DNA of 64,000 nt from Mesorhizobium sp. PAMC28654 (lineage in GTDB: Bacteria; Pseudomonadota; Alphaproteobacteria; Rhizobiales; Rhizobiaceae): assembly GCF_020616515.1 (NCBI RefSeq), contig NZ_CP085135.1:3844001-3908000 (forward strand), written 5' to 3'. The notes beneath the pieces are model-generated. The model had not been told where the DNA came from. It searched no databases and saw only the letters and a program-made list of their open reading frames with translations. This document shows, in pieces, positions 29,662 to 38,125 of the stretch (position 1 is its first letter; each line of letters opens with the position of its first letter). The translations under genes were made by a program, and so were the position numbers.

Positions 29662-31182
29662 TCAGGCAAAGCCGGGGAAATAGTCGACCTTTATCTTTGA
29701 GCGGCGAACACCCATGGCCAGCAGCTTCTGGCGCAACGCCTTGACCATGGCCTGGGGGCCGGAAATGTAGAAGGTCCGCTCCAGATAGTCGGGGATGGCG
29801 AGGCGCACCAGACGCGCGTCGATGTAGCCGGGATATTGGCCGCGCTCGGCCCCCCGGGCCACGGCAAACACCGTCCTGATGCCCAGTTCTCGTCTCGCCG
29901 TGTCGAGCACGTCGCGATAGGCGATGTCCTGCTGGGTCTCGGCTCCGTAGAGGACGACGATCGGCCGCTTTTCATGGCTATCGATGAGATATTGCAGCAT
30001 CGAACGGAATGGCGTGATGCCGATGCCGCCGGCCAGGAAGGCGATCCTGGTTTCGGGATTGGTCGGCAGGGTGAAGTCACCGGCCAGCTGAGATGCGTGG
30101 ATCGTGCTGCCCGGCTTCATCGTACCCAGCGCCTGCTTGAAGGCGCTTGATTGCGGATAGAATTTGACTCCAAGCCGCACGGATTGCTCCGTGGGCGCCG
30201 ATGCGACCGTGAAATAGCGACGGTTGCCGCGAATGTCCGAACGGTCGAGACCCAGCGTCCACTCCAGATACTGGCCGGCCTGGAAGGCGAGCTTGCGCGG
30301 TGACCTGAAGATGAAGTCGTAGCTGTCGACGGCCGATTGCTCGATGCGTTCGAGCGTAAGCACGAAACGCCCTTTCGGGCTCACCGCGTAGGCGAAGAGA
30401 TTGCCCGCCAGAAGCGCCAGCTCCGGCGTGAAATAGAAAGAGCCGACATGGATGTTGGGGGCGAACAGAAAGCCGACGATGGCGGCGAAGGCGATGCGCG
30501 GCCAGCGCGTCGTCGGCGCCGTCAGCGGCTCGGTCAGCATCACGAAGGCGAAGAACAACAGCGGGGACGACCCCAGCGTCTCCGTCAGCGCGGTGGCGTA
30601 TTGCGATGGCTCGGTGGTTGCAAGGATGGTGGCCAGCGCCACGATTACGAAGGTTGCGACCAGATCAAGCCGGCGCAGCTTGCGCACGATGAGGAGGCCG
30701 CCGGCAAGCACGACGGGAAGCAATGGCAAATTGCCTCCGACCCACCAGGTGGCCGACTGGTCGAGCAGCAGCGCGGTCAACGCCACGCCCAGCGCCGCGG
30801 GATTGAACAGGTGCTTCCTGCCGATGGCGAGGATGAACTTGGATGAAATCGCCCAGACGCAGGCGAGCACCACCGCGCCGATCCCCTTGAGGTCCGTGAC
30901 TGCGACCGGATCGAGGATGAGCGCCAGGATGAGGGCCGTGATATAGACGGACTCGTTGTTGGCCGGAACCTTGAAGACAGAAGCGAAAACCCTGTTGCTG
31001 ATCCAGCAGGAGGCCAGCATCAATCCCGTGGTGAAGGCGAGCGCGACCGGGTCATGCGGTACAAGCTTGAAGAAGCCGAGCACAAGGGCCGCACCCAGCA
31101 AAGCGATCAGATAGTAGAGGACCAGCCGATACATGGTCTGATGGTCGAGAAACCGGTCGAGGGTCCTGATCATGGTTGGCAA
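29662..31182 (-). CDS. NqrB/RnfD-like membrane protein fused to ferredoxin-NAD(P) reductase
   Basis: 506 aa. The N-terminal ~265 residues are an integral membrane domain of the NqrB/RnfD type (FNPAALGVALTALLLDQSAT; VMLTEPLTAPTTRWPRI resembles the covalent-flavin region). The C-terminal half is an FNR-type reductase: FAD motif RRYFTVASAP, nucleotide motif FLAGGIGITPFRSML and ERTFYISGPQAMV. The fusion would take electrons from cytosolic NAD(P)H across the membrane to a periplasmic flavoprotein. It overlaps apbE by 13 bases and is last in the FMN-binding/apbE operon. Confident in domains, inferential on direction. Confidence 0.88.
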   Translation of the reverse strand: MPTMIRTLDRFLDHQTMYRLVLYYLIALLGAALVLGFFKLVPHDPVALAFTTGLMLASCWISNRVFASVFKVPANNESVYITALILALILDPVAVTDLKGIGAVVLACVWAISSKFILAIGRKHLFNPAALGVALTALLLDQSATWWVGGNLPLLPVVLAGGLLIVRKLRRLDLVATFVIVALATILATTEPSQYATALTETLGSSPLLFFAFVMLTEPLTAPTTRWPRIAFAAIVGFLFAPNIHVGSFYFTPELALLAGNLFAYAVSPKGRFVLTLERIEQSAVDSYDFIFRSPRKLAFQAGQYLEWTLGLDRSDIRGNRRYFTVASAPTEQSVRLGVKFYPQSSAFKQALGTMKPGSTIHASQLAGDFTLPTNPETRIAFLAGGIGITPFRSMLQYLIDSHEKRPIVVLYGAETQQDIAYRDVLDTARRELGIRTVFAVARGAERGQYPGYIDARLVRLAIPDYLERTFYISGPQAMVKALRQKLLAMGVRRSKIKVDYFPGFA

Positions 31183-31913
31183 AAGGCTCCGAAGCCGCTT
31201 GTCGGCGTGGCGCGGCGGTTGCTGTCGACAACGTAGCCCTCCAGACCCGGCGTCTGCTCGAGAAAGAGAATGCCGTCCCGGCCCATGGCGAAGGCGGCCG
31301 TGGCGAAGCGATCTGCTTCGAACACATCCGACCCGATGACGGTCAGGCTGACGATTTCGGTGATCAGATCGCCAATCCCACGCGGATTATAGATGTGCTG
31401 CCCGCGCACATAGGTGCCGGAAGTGGCGACGCCATGTCCGCGCGGATAGACGATTTTGATGATCTCATCGGCATTGAAGGGATTGCGGATACCGACGCTC
31501 CAGTCGAGTCCCAACGAATTCCTGCCGAGGGACTGGATGTCGCCGCCGGCCTCGATGAAGAAATCACTGATGCCGGCCCGCTGAACGATCCCGGCCGCAT
31601 TGCGGATGGCCCAGCCCTTGACGATGCCGGACGGGTCCAGCGAACCGTCGGGCTTGCGGATGTCGAAATATCCGTCCGTCTCGGTTCTCGTCCGGGCGGC
31701 GAGGGCCAGGACTTCCATCATCTCGCCGCTCCAGTCGCGGACAGGAAGATCACCCCGGTTGATGGTCGAAATCTCGCTGTCGGTCCTGTAGGTGCTGAAG
31801 CGTCGGTCGATCTGCTCGAAATAGTCGAAGACAGTGTCGACAAGCACGCCGCCCGAGGCACCGTCGATGTCGACGGTGATAGGCATGCCCATCAATATCC
31901 GCGTGTCGCGCAT
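31170..31913 (-). CDS. apbE: FAD:protein FMN transferase
   Basis: 247-aa ApbE-family enzyme that attaches FMN from FAD to a Thr/Ser in target proteins. Family motifs: MGMPITVDI at the N-terminus, FSTYRTDSEISTINRG, DPSGIVKGWAI (conserved Gly-Lys-Gly region), FIEAGGDIQSLG (Mg/FAD site) and GVATSGTYVRG, with HIYNPR in the place of HIidP. No clear lipoprotein or Tat signal precedes the domain, unlike many ApbE proteins, so localisation is uncertain. Its target is probably the neighbouring SGATLTS protein. It overlaps the reductase fusion gene. Confidence 0.93.
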   Translation of the reverse strand: MRDTRILMGMPITVDIDGASGGVLVDTVFDYFEQIDRRFSTYRTDSEISTINRGDLPVRDWSGEMMEVLALAARTRTETDGYFDIRKPDGSLDPSGIVKGWAIRNAAGIVQRAGISDFFIEAGGDIQSLGRNSLGLDWSVGIRNPFNADEIIKIVYPRGHGVATSGTYVRGQHIYNPRGIGDLITEIVSLTVIGSDVFEADRFATAAFAMGRDGILFLEQTPGLEGYVVDSNRRATPTSGFGAFCQP

Positions 31914-31916
31914 GGA

Positions 31917-32750
31917 CTAGGACGACGCTTTCTTCAACGCGCCGCCAAGCGACTGGATGAAGGCCCTGCTGGTCAGCGTGGCGCCCGAAATGATGTCGAC
32001 ATTGGCGCTCTGCGCGCTGATCGCTTCGTCACGCAGCATGGGCAGCGCCTGCCGGTTGATGCTGATCGAGGTGCGGCGGTCATTCGGGAATTTCAGTATT
32101 CTCAGGGATGTGAGACGGCCGCCCTGGACGGAGGCCTGAATCTGGATGAGGCCATAATAGGCATCGGCGACAGGGCCGGTGTAGGTGCCGTCGGCAAAGC
32201 CGTGCCCTGGCGGCTTGGTGCCGGCACTCACGGCCGGCTTCATGGCGGCCTTGATGATGCGGGCGGTTGCTTGCGTATAATCCGGCCTCGGCTGGGGAAT
32301 GGGGATGTAGACGGCCGGAGTTATGGCGAAGGACGCCGCCTGCGGCACGGCATTGGCGACAAGCTGGGCTGGCGCCTGTTCCGGCGGTGCAACAGACGTC
32401 TGGGAAATCCCCGGCTGGCTGACTGCAGGCGGCTTCTCGGCAGCTGGTGGCTCTTGCATGGGAACAGTGATCGCCGCCGTGGTTTCGCTGGCGACCATGG
32501 TCGGCGTGATCGCCGCAGACTCGAACCCCACACTTTGTTGGGGAATCCCAGGCGATGGCGCGGCAAATGCCGCAACGAGACCCGTTGGAATCGGGCTGGC
32601 CGGAGCAGGGGGCGGGAGCACGTTCCCGTCGGCGGCACTGGCGGGTCCTGCGGTGTCGATTGCATCGCCGGCGGAGGCCCTGCCCGCCTGATCCCAGACG
32701 TAGGCACCCGAAGACGCGATCACGAAAAGCGACAAGGCAATCTGTTTCAT
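31917..32750 (-). CDS. Periplasmic FMN-binding protein, ApbE target
   Basis: 277 aa from ATG 32750 (MKQIALSLFVIASSGAYVWD, a signal peptide or anchor). The frame is open further upstream to 32819 but without signal-like sequence. A long Pro/Ala-rich linker (~residues 25-175) leads to an RnfG/NqrC-type FMN-binding domain (DGTYTGPVADAYYGLIQIQA...). The motif DIISGATLTSRAF near residue 255 is the flavinylation site, with FMN expected on the Thr after the Ala-Thr core. It is first gene of the apbE operon; apbE follows after three bases. The linker suggests reach across the periplasm. Confidence 0.9.
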   Translation of the reverse strand: MKQIALSLFVIASSGAYVWDQAGRASAGDAIDTAGPASAADGNVLPPPAPASPIPTGLVAAFAAPSPGIPQQSVGFESAAITPTMVASETTAAITVPMQEPPAAEKPPAVSQPGISQTSVAPPEQAPAQLVANAVPQAASFAITPAVYIPIPQPRPDYTQATARIIKAAMKPAVSAGTKPPGHGFADGTYTGPVADAYYGLIQIQASVQGGRLTSLRILKFPNDRRTSISINRQALPMLRDEAISAQSANVDIISGATLTSRAFIQSLGGALKKASS

Positions 32751-32998
32751 GGGCTGCGTTCCACACTGGGTCATGCGCCGGCGAGTCGGCTTTGCGGCAA
32801 TTCGGAAACAATGTGCCACGACACAGCTGACAATTGGCTGTCAGCGCTTGTGGCCGCCGACAGCACCGATCCTTGCGGTATGTGGCGCCAGATCGTTATC
32901 GCGGAACGAGCAGGGCGGCGGCCAGCCCACCTCTCCTCGCGGCTAGGCGCTCAACAAACCGCTTCAAACCGTAGGATCATGGCGCTACGTTCAAAACC

Positions 32999-34690
32999 AT
33001 GTCTCAAGCCATCAACCCGATCTTCGGTGCCCGTCGTGACCAGGCGTTTCCGACGCTGCCCCAGGCGGATATCGATCGCATGCGCCGTTTCGGCGAGGCC
33101 AGCGCCTATGCCACCGGAGAACGCATCATCAAGGCCGGCGACGTGGCGCCTGGTTTGATCGTCGTCCTGTCGGGCAGTGTGGACATCACCCAGGATGGCG
33201 GGCTCGGCCGGCGCGAGACGATCGTCACCCATGGTCCCGGCAGCTTCGTTGGCGAGCTGGCGCAGCTTTCGGCCCGCCCCTCGCTGGTGAACGCGGAGGC
33301 CGCCGAACCCGTGGAGGCCTTTGTCATCCCTTCGCAGAGGCTGCGGGACCTGATGGTGCAGGAAGCCAATCTCGGCGAACGCATCATGCGGGCGCTGATC
33401 CTGCGCCGTGTCGGGCTGCTGGAAAGCGACACCAGCGGGCCGATCATCATCGGCCCTCTCGACAATGCCGACGTGCTGCGGCTGCAGGGTTTCCTGGCCC
33501 GAAGCGGCCAGCCATACCGCGTGCTTGATTCCGCTGCTGATCCTTGCGCCAAAACCCTGGTCGAGCGCTTCGACGTGGACCCCCATCATCTGCCGATCGT
33601 GCTGTGTCCGAACGGCAGGCTGTTGCTCAATCCCGGCGAGAAGGACCTCGCTCGCTGCATCGGGCTGCTGCGGCCGATCGATGCTTCCAGGCTATACGAC
33701 GTCGCCATCATCGGCGCGGGACCGGCCGGGCTGGCGGCGGCGGTCTATGCGGCTTCCGAGGGGCTGTCGACCATCGTGCTCGATTGCCGTGCCTTCGGCG
33801 GACAGGCCGGCGCCTCCTCGCGCATCGAAAACTATCTCGGCTTCCCGACGGGCATTTCGGGCATGGCGCTGATGGCGCGTGCCTACAACCAGGCGCAGAA
33901 GTTTGGCGTCGAGATGGTGATACCGGACGAGGCGAAGCTGCTGGGCTCCGCGACCGAAGGCGCCTGTTACAGGCTTGATGTCGGCGACGGCGAGACCGTG
34001 CGGACGCGCACGGTGGTGATCGCCAGCGGCGCGCGCTATCGCCGTCTCGATCTCGCCAACCTGGCGCAATTCGAGGGAACGTCCGTGCACTACTGGGCGT
34101 CGCCGATCGAAGCGCGGCTTTGCGCCGGCCAGGAAGTGGCGCTGGTCGGCGCCGGCAATTCGGCAGGGCAGGCGGCGGTCTACCTGGCAAGCCATGTGCG
34201 GAAGGTGGCGCTGCTGGCGCGCGGCGGCAGCCTTGATGCAAGCATGTCGCGCTATCTGGTCGAACGCATCAAGGCGCAAGCGAATATCGAGGTGCTGACC
34301 GAGACCGAAATCGAGGCGCTGGACGGCGACGAGGGCAATCTTGCCACCGTACGCTGGCGCAACCGCGTTAGCGGTTTGGAAACGACACGCTCGATCCGCC
34401 ATCTCTTCCTGTTCATCGGCGCCGACCCCAATACCAACTGGCTGGCGAACTGCAACGTGACGCTGGATGCGAAGGGTTTCGTCCGTACCGGATCGGACAT
34501 AGGATCGACACACGGTGTGATGGAGACAAGCCGCAGCGGGGTGTTTGCCATCGGCGACGTTCGCTCCGGCTCGGTCAAACGTGTCGCGGCGGCTGTCGGC
34601 GAGGGCGCGCAGGTGGTGGCGGCGCTGCATGCTTATCTTGCGAAGGACGGCAGCCACGCCGCCTCGCCTGAACGGAACGGGAGAGTGTGA
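32999..34690 (+). CDS. cNMP-binding domain fused to thioredoxin reductase-like flavoprotein
   Basis: 563 aa. Residues ~25-145 form a cyclic-nucleotide-binding-type domain (GERIIKAGDVAPGLIVVLSG; GSFVGELAQLS). A short linker with thioredoxin-like sequence follows. From ~235 comes the FAD/NAD reductase: YDVAIIGAGPAGLAAAVYAA, GGQAGASSRIENYLGFPTGI, NAD motif VALVGAGNSAGQAAVYLA and GVFAIGDVRSGSVKRVAAAV. The redox-active CxxC of true thioredoxin reductases is missing (VHYWASPIEA at that place), so the acceptor must differ. Coupled to the zinc-finger gene downstream (stop and start overlap). Confidence 0.9.
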   Translation: MSQAINPIFGARRDQAFPTLPQADIDRMRRFGEASAYATGERIIKAGDVAPGLIVVLSGSVDITQDGGLGRRETIVTHGPGSFVGELAQLSARPSLVNAEAAEPVEAFVIPSQRLRDLMVQEANLGERIMRALILRRVGLLESDTSGPIIIGPLDNADVLRLQGFLARSGQPYRVLDSAADPCAKTLVERFDVDPHHLPIVLCPNGRLLLNPGEKDLARCIGLLRPIDASRLYDVAIIGAGPAGLAAAVYAASEGLSTIVLDCRAFGGQAGASSRIENYLGFPTGISGMALMARAYNQAQKFGVEMVIPDEAKLLGSATEGACYRLDVGDGETVRTRTVVIASGARYRRLDLANLAQFEGTSVHYWASPIEARLCAGQEVALVGAGNSAGQAAVYLASHVRKVALLARGGSLDASMSRYLVERIKAQANIEVLTETEIEALDGDEGNLATVRWRNRVSGLETTRSIRHLFLFIGADPNTNWLANCNVTLDAKGFVRTGSDIGSTHGVMETSRSGVFAIGDVRSGSVKRVAAAVGEGAQVVAALHAYLAKDGSHAASPERNGRV

Positions 34691-34998
34691 TGGCGGATGA
34701 ATGCAAACATGCGGCGCATATTCAGGATGTGACGCCGAGCGCGCTCGGCTGCGAGGAATGCCTGAAGAGCGGATCGTGGTGGGTGCATCTGCGGCTGTGC
34801 CGCACCTGCGGCCATGTCGGCTGCTGCGACGACTCGCCCAACCGCCACGCCACCAAGCATTTTCACGCCACCAGCCACCCGGTCATCGAAGGCTATGATC
34901 CGCCGGAAGGCTGGGGATGGTGCTATGTCGATGAGGTCTTCCTGGACCTTGGCGACCGCACCACGCCCCAGAACGGTCCCATCCCGCGCTTTTATTGA
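34690..34998 (+). CDS. UBP-type zinc finger protein
   Basis: 102 aa. Nearly the whole protein is a ZnF-UBP domain: C-x-H near the start (ECKHAAHIQ), CEECLKSGSWWVHLRLC, RTCGHVGCCDDSPNRHATKH and HPVIEGYDPPEGWGWCY. In eukaryotes this fold binds the ubiquitin C-terminus. Bacteria have no ubiquitin, so its ligand here is unknown. ATG 34690 overlaps the TGA of the cNMP flavoprotein by one base, so the two are co-translated and probably work together. Confidence 0.9.
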   Translation: MADECKHAAHIQDVTPSALGCEECLKSGSWWVHLRLCRTCGHVGCCDDSPNRHATKHFHATSHPVIEGYDPPEGWGWCYVDEVFLDLGDRTTPQNGPIPRFY

Positions 34999-35008
34999 GC
35001 CGAGCCCG

Positions 35009-35185
35009 CTATCTCAAGGACCCTGTGACGGTCCGGTCGACGTCGGGAACGGATTTGCGTTCGTTTCCGGCAAGTGCTGCTATGATCAGCAGGCTGGCAA
35101 CAACCGGCACAAACAGGATGGCAACGCGGGCTTGGACATAAAAAATGGCGCGCCATTCGCTGCGCTTTTCAGGGCTGTCGCTCAT
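35009..35185 (-). CDS. Small single-pass membrane protein, 58 aa
   Basis: ATG 35185 gives MSDSPEKRSEWRAIFYVQAR, then the hydrophobic segment VAILFVPVVASLLIIAALAG and a short charged tail (NERKSVPDVDRTVTGSL). The positive-inside pattern supports one membrane helix. It lies between convergent neighbours without conflict. No family recognised. It may be spurious, but the amphipathic start and helix look real. Confidence 0.5.
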   Translation of the reverse strand: MSDSPEKRSEWRAIFYVQARVAILFVPVVASLLIIAALAGNERKSVPDVDRTVTGSLR

Positions 35186-35301
35186 TGTACTCACTTTGCT
35201 GCTGCCCCTCGGGGGAAGACATAGCCGCGAACGGTTAAACAACTCCTTCCGACTTCGTTAACGGGAGCCAGTCGCGACCGTTCGGTTGCGACTGGCCGGC
35301 A

Positions 35302-37923
35302 TCACGCGGCTTCGGACTTTTGTCCCGGCGCCTTGTTGCTGTTGGCGCCCATGAGCCTGCCCAGGCCGCCCGAGACCAGGAAATTGATGTCGAGCAGCAC
35401 CTGCGGAATGTTGAAGCCGCCGGGGCAGGCAAGATAGTGGGGCGTCCAGACGGGCGAGAACTTCTGCTTGAAGGCGCGCAAGCCGCCAAAATTGTAGAAC
35501 TCATCGCCATAGCGGAAGGCAAGCCGCGCAAGACGGCTCCAGCGCGACGCAAGCGAATGGTCGGGGATTCCCGACAGCGGCGCCGCTCCCAGGTTGAACC
35601 AGGCGTAGCCCTGTTCCTTGCCGTAGAGGAACAGCCGGACGAACAAGGCGTCCATCAGCACTTTCGAAACGCCCGACTTGTAGCGCATGAGATCGACCGA
35701 CAGCTCGACGCCGCCGCCGCGCCATATGTTGGCGAACGCCACGATGCGCCCGTGCTGCCTCATGACCGCGCAATCGAACCGGGCGAGATAGGCTGGGTCG
35801 AAATGGCCGAGCGAAAACCCCTTCTCGGAGCCGTTCTTCTCCTTGAGCCAGGTATCGGAAACCTCGCGCAACTCGCCCATGATCGACGGTACCTGCGCGG
35901 CGGGAATGATCTCGAAGGTGATTTCCTCGCGGGTCGCCCGCCTGTCGGCGTAGCGGAATTCCTGGTTCTTCTGGCCCTCGAGATTGAAGGCCTGGAGATT
36001 GACCCTGGCCACCTCTCCAAGCTTCAGCAGGGAATAGCCCATGTCCAGGTAGAGCGGCAGGTTCTCCGGCTGCACGCCATAGAAGACAGCGCGTTTGGCC
36101 TGCTTGTCGGCCACTTCGCGGAACCGCCAGACAAGCTCGTTGGCTTCCGCCGGATTGCCGATCGGGTCGCCCATGCTCACCAGCGAATTGCCGGCCCGGC
36201 CATACATGATGAAGGTCTTTTCGCTGGACGACAGAAGAAACTCCTTGTCGCCGAGCAGGGCAATGTTGGCCTGCGTGTCCGGCGACAGCGCCACTATGTC
36301 AGCGATATCAGCGTGAACCTCGGTCTTGGCCCGCGCCTTGCCGCCGCCGGGCTGGTGGACGACGCGATACATGGCGAGGGCAATCACGCCGATTGCCAGA
36401 CCGATCGTCGCACGCAGGAAGCGCGTCGCGTCGCTGCTCCACTCGAACTGCCAGAACAGCTGGTTGGAATACTCCACGTCGCTATAGGAGAAATAGCCGA
36501 GCCATGTGGTGGCGGCCACGACCAGGCCGATCAGGCCGAGCCAGCGCCAGGATACTCTCGAGACATCCAGCGGGGCCCGACGATAGAACGCGTCCCGGCA
36601 CAAAAGCAGGAACAGTGCCGTGGCGCCGAGCACCATCGCTTCCTCCCAATCGATGCCCTTGGCCAGGGATGCCAGCGCGCCCAGCACCAGCAGCACCATG
36701 GAGATTGCCCAGGCATGGAACAGGCGCCGGCGCAGACCATAGGCCACGATCAACAGCGCCAGCCCGAGCAAGCTGCCGAGGAAATGCGACGATTCGACCA
36801 GCGACAGCGGCAGCACGTCCTCGAGCGCGTCGAGGCGGGCGGGAATGCCTGGTGTGGCGCCGGAGAGCAGAAGCACGATACCCGACAGGAAGACGATGGC
36901 TGATGTGATCAGGGGCATCATGGTCTTGAGGCTGCGCAGCGGCGCGGACAGCCTGTCCGGCAGGTGGGAGACGAAATAGCGCGATTCGAACGCGGCGAGC
37001 AGGAGCGCGGCGACGACGAAGGGGAGCACGTAGTAGATCAGCCTGTAGACGACGAGAGCGGCAAGGACGTCCGCCCTGCCCGCCAGTCCGAGGCCGGCGA
37101 TGACAGTTGCTTCGAACACGCCGATGCCGCCAGGAACATGGCTGATCGCACCCACGACCAAAGCAGTTGCATAGACGGTGAGGAACAGCGCCGGGCCGAC
37201 CGACACATCGGCCGGAAGCAGCACGTAGAGCGTCGCGGCGGAGGCGACGATGTCGAATGTCCCGACCAGCAGCTGCAGCAGGATCATGTTTCTCTGGGGC
37301 AGCGGGATGGTCCAGCCGAACAGGCTGATCGTGCTGGCATGGCTGCGCGCACGCACGATGGCGAAGATGAGGCCAAGCAGGATCGCGACCCCCAGCAAGC
37401 GATCGGCCGCCGGATGGATCAGATCCATCAGCGGAATGCCCGCGGGGTCGAAGATGAGCGCCATGGAGACCACCACGGCGAAGGCGAGCCAGATGGCGAG
37501 CCAGGTGAGCAGTACGATCTGGCCGATTTCGCCGGCATCGAGGCCACTGCGCGAATAGGTGCGGAAACGAATGGCGCCGCCTGTGAGCAGATGGAAACCA
37601 AGCAGGTTGGAGAATGCGTAGCCGGCCATGCCGGACAGGGCGGCGGTCTGCCATGTCACGCGGCCGGGCGCGACCGAGCGGCTGGCGATGACGTCATAAA
37701 GGCCCAGCGCCACGAAACTGGCTGCTGTCGCGAGGACGGCGGCTAGGATGGCATGCGGGCTGAGCATGAACGCCTGACGCCGGATGTCTGACGGGTCTAC
37801 CCCCGAAATCATCTGGTGAAGCGTTACAAGTGCCGCCGCGGCCATGGCAATTGCCAGCACCTTGCCGGCATGGGCGCGCAGCCCTTTCGGCTCCGCCATC
37901 ACCATATCGTCTGTATTCGACAT
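35302..37923 (-). CDS. mprF: Phosphatidylglycerol lysyltransferase (MprF/LpiA)
   Basis: Membrane enzyme that transfers lysine from Lys-tRNA to phosphatidylglycerol and flips the product, lowering membrane charge; in rhizobia it is acid-inducible (LpiA). 873 aa from ATG 37923, which has GAAGGTGGGA before it; GTG 37929 is two codons earlier. The N-terminal ~520 residues hold about 14 hydrophobic segments (flippase). The C-terminal ~330 residues are the GNAT-like synthase (LLGDKEFLLSSSEKTFIMYG; GDPIGNPAEANELVWRFREV; WFNLGAAPLSG; FSPVWTPHYLACPGGF). acvB lies upstream on the same strand. Confidence 0.94.
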   Translation of the reverse strand: MSNTDDMVMAEPKGLRAHAGKVLAIAMAAAALVTLHQMISGVDPSDIRRQAFMLSPHAILAAVLATAASFVALGLYDVIASRSVAPGRVTWQTAALSGMAGYAFSNLLGFHLLTGGAIRFRTYSRSGLDAGEIGQIVLLTWLAIWLAFAVVVSMALIFDPAGIPLMDLIHPAADRLLGVAILLGLIFAIVRARSHASTISLFGWTIPLPQRNMILLQLLVGTFDIVASAATLYVLLPADVSVGPALFLTVYATALVVGAISHVPGGIGVFEATVIAGLGLAGRADVLAALVVYRLIYYVLPFVVAALLLAAFESRYFVSHLPDRLSAPLRSLKTMMPLITSAIVFLSGIVLLLSGATPGIPARLDALEDVLPLSLVESSHFLGSLLGLALLIVAYGLRRRLFHAWAISMVLLVLGALASLAKGIDWEEAMVLGATALFLLLCRDAFYRRAPLDVSRVSWRWLGLIGLVVAATTWLGYFSYSDVEYSNQLFWQFEWSSDATRFLRATIGLAIGVIALAMYRVVHQPGGGKARAKTEVHADIADIVALSPDTQANIALLGDKEFLLSSSEKTFIMYGRAGNSLVSMGDPIGNPAEANELVWRFREVADKQAKRAVFYGVQPENLPLYLDMGYSLLKLGEVARVNLQAFNLEGQKNQEFRYADRRATREEITFEIIPAAQVPSIMGELREVSDTWLKEKNGSEKGFSLGHFDPAYLARFDCAVMRQHGRIVAFANIWRGGGVELSVDLMRYKSGVSKVLMDALFVRLFLYGKEQGYAWFNLGAAPLSGIPDHSLASRWSRLARLAFRYGDEFYNFGGLRAFKQKFSPVWTPHYLACPGGFNIPQVLLDINFLVSGGLGRLMGANSNKAPGQKSEAA

Positions 37924-38125
37924 TCCCACCTTCGTCTCTCTTGCTATATCCTGCGGCGCGATCTGATTTTCCGCACCGGCCAGGAAGCGCCTTCAGCATC
38001 CGAACGGAGAGAGTGATCCCCGTGTGGATGATGAACTGCGAATCTCGGCCTTTTATACTGGAAGGGTGGCGTAATTCCCCTCAGATTCTGGCGCCAATTG
38101 GGCGCCGCACCATTTTGATCTCAAA

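Noticed and set aside
31176..33158. 660-codon plus-strand frame opposite apbE and the FMN-binding gene
   Set aside because: It is antisense to well-supported genes and its composition (Asp/Gly/Arg-rich, no motifs) is typical of a high-GC shadow frame.
35320..36903. 527-codon plus-strand frame opposite mprF
   Set aside because: Antisense shadow of the MprF synthase domain, with no recognisable domain.
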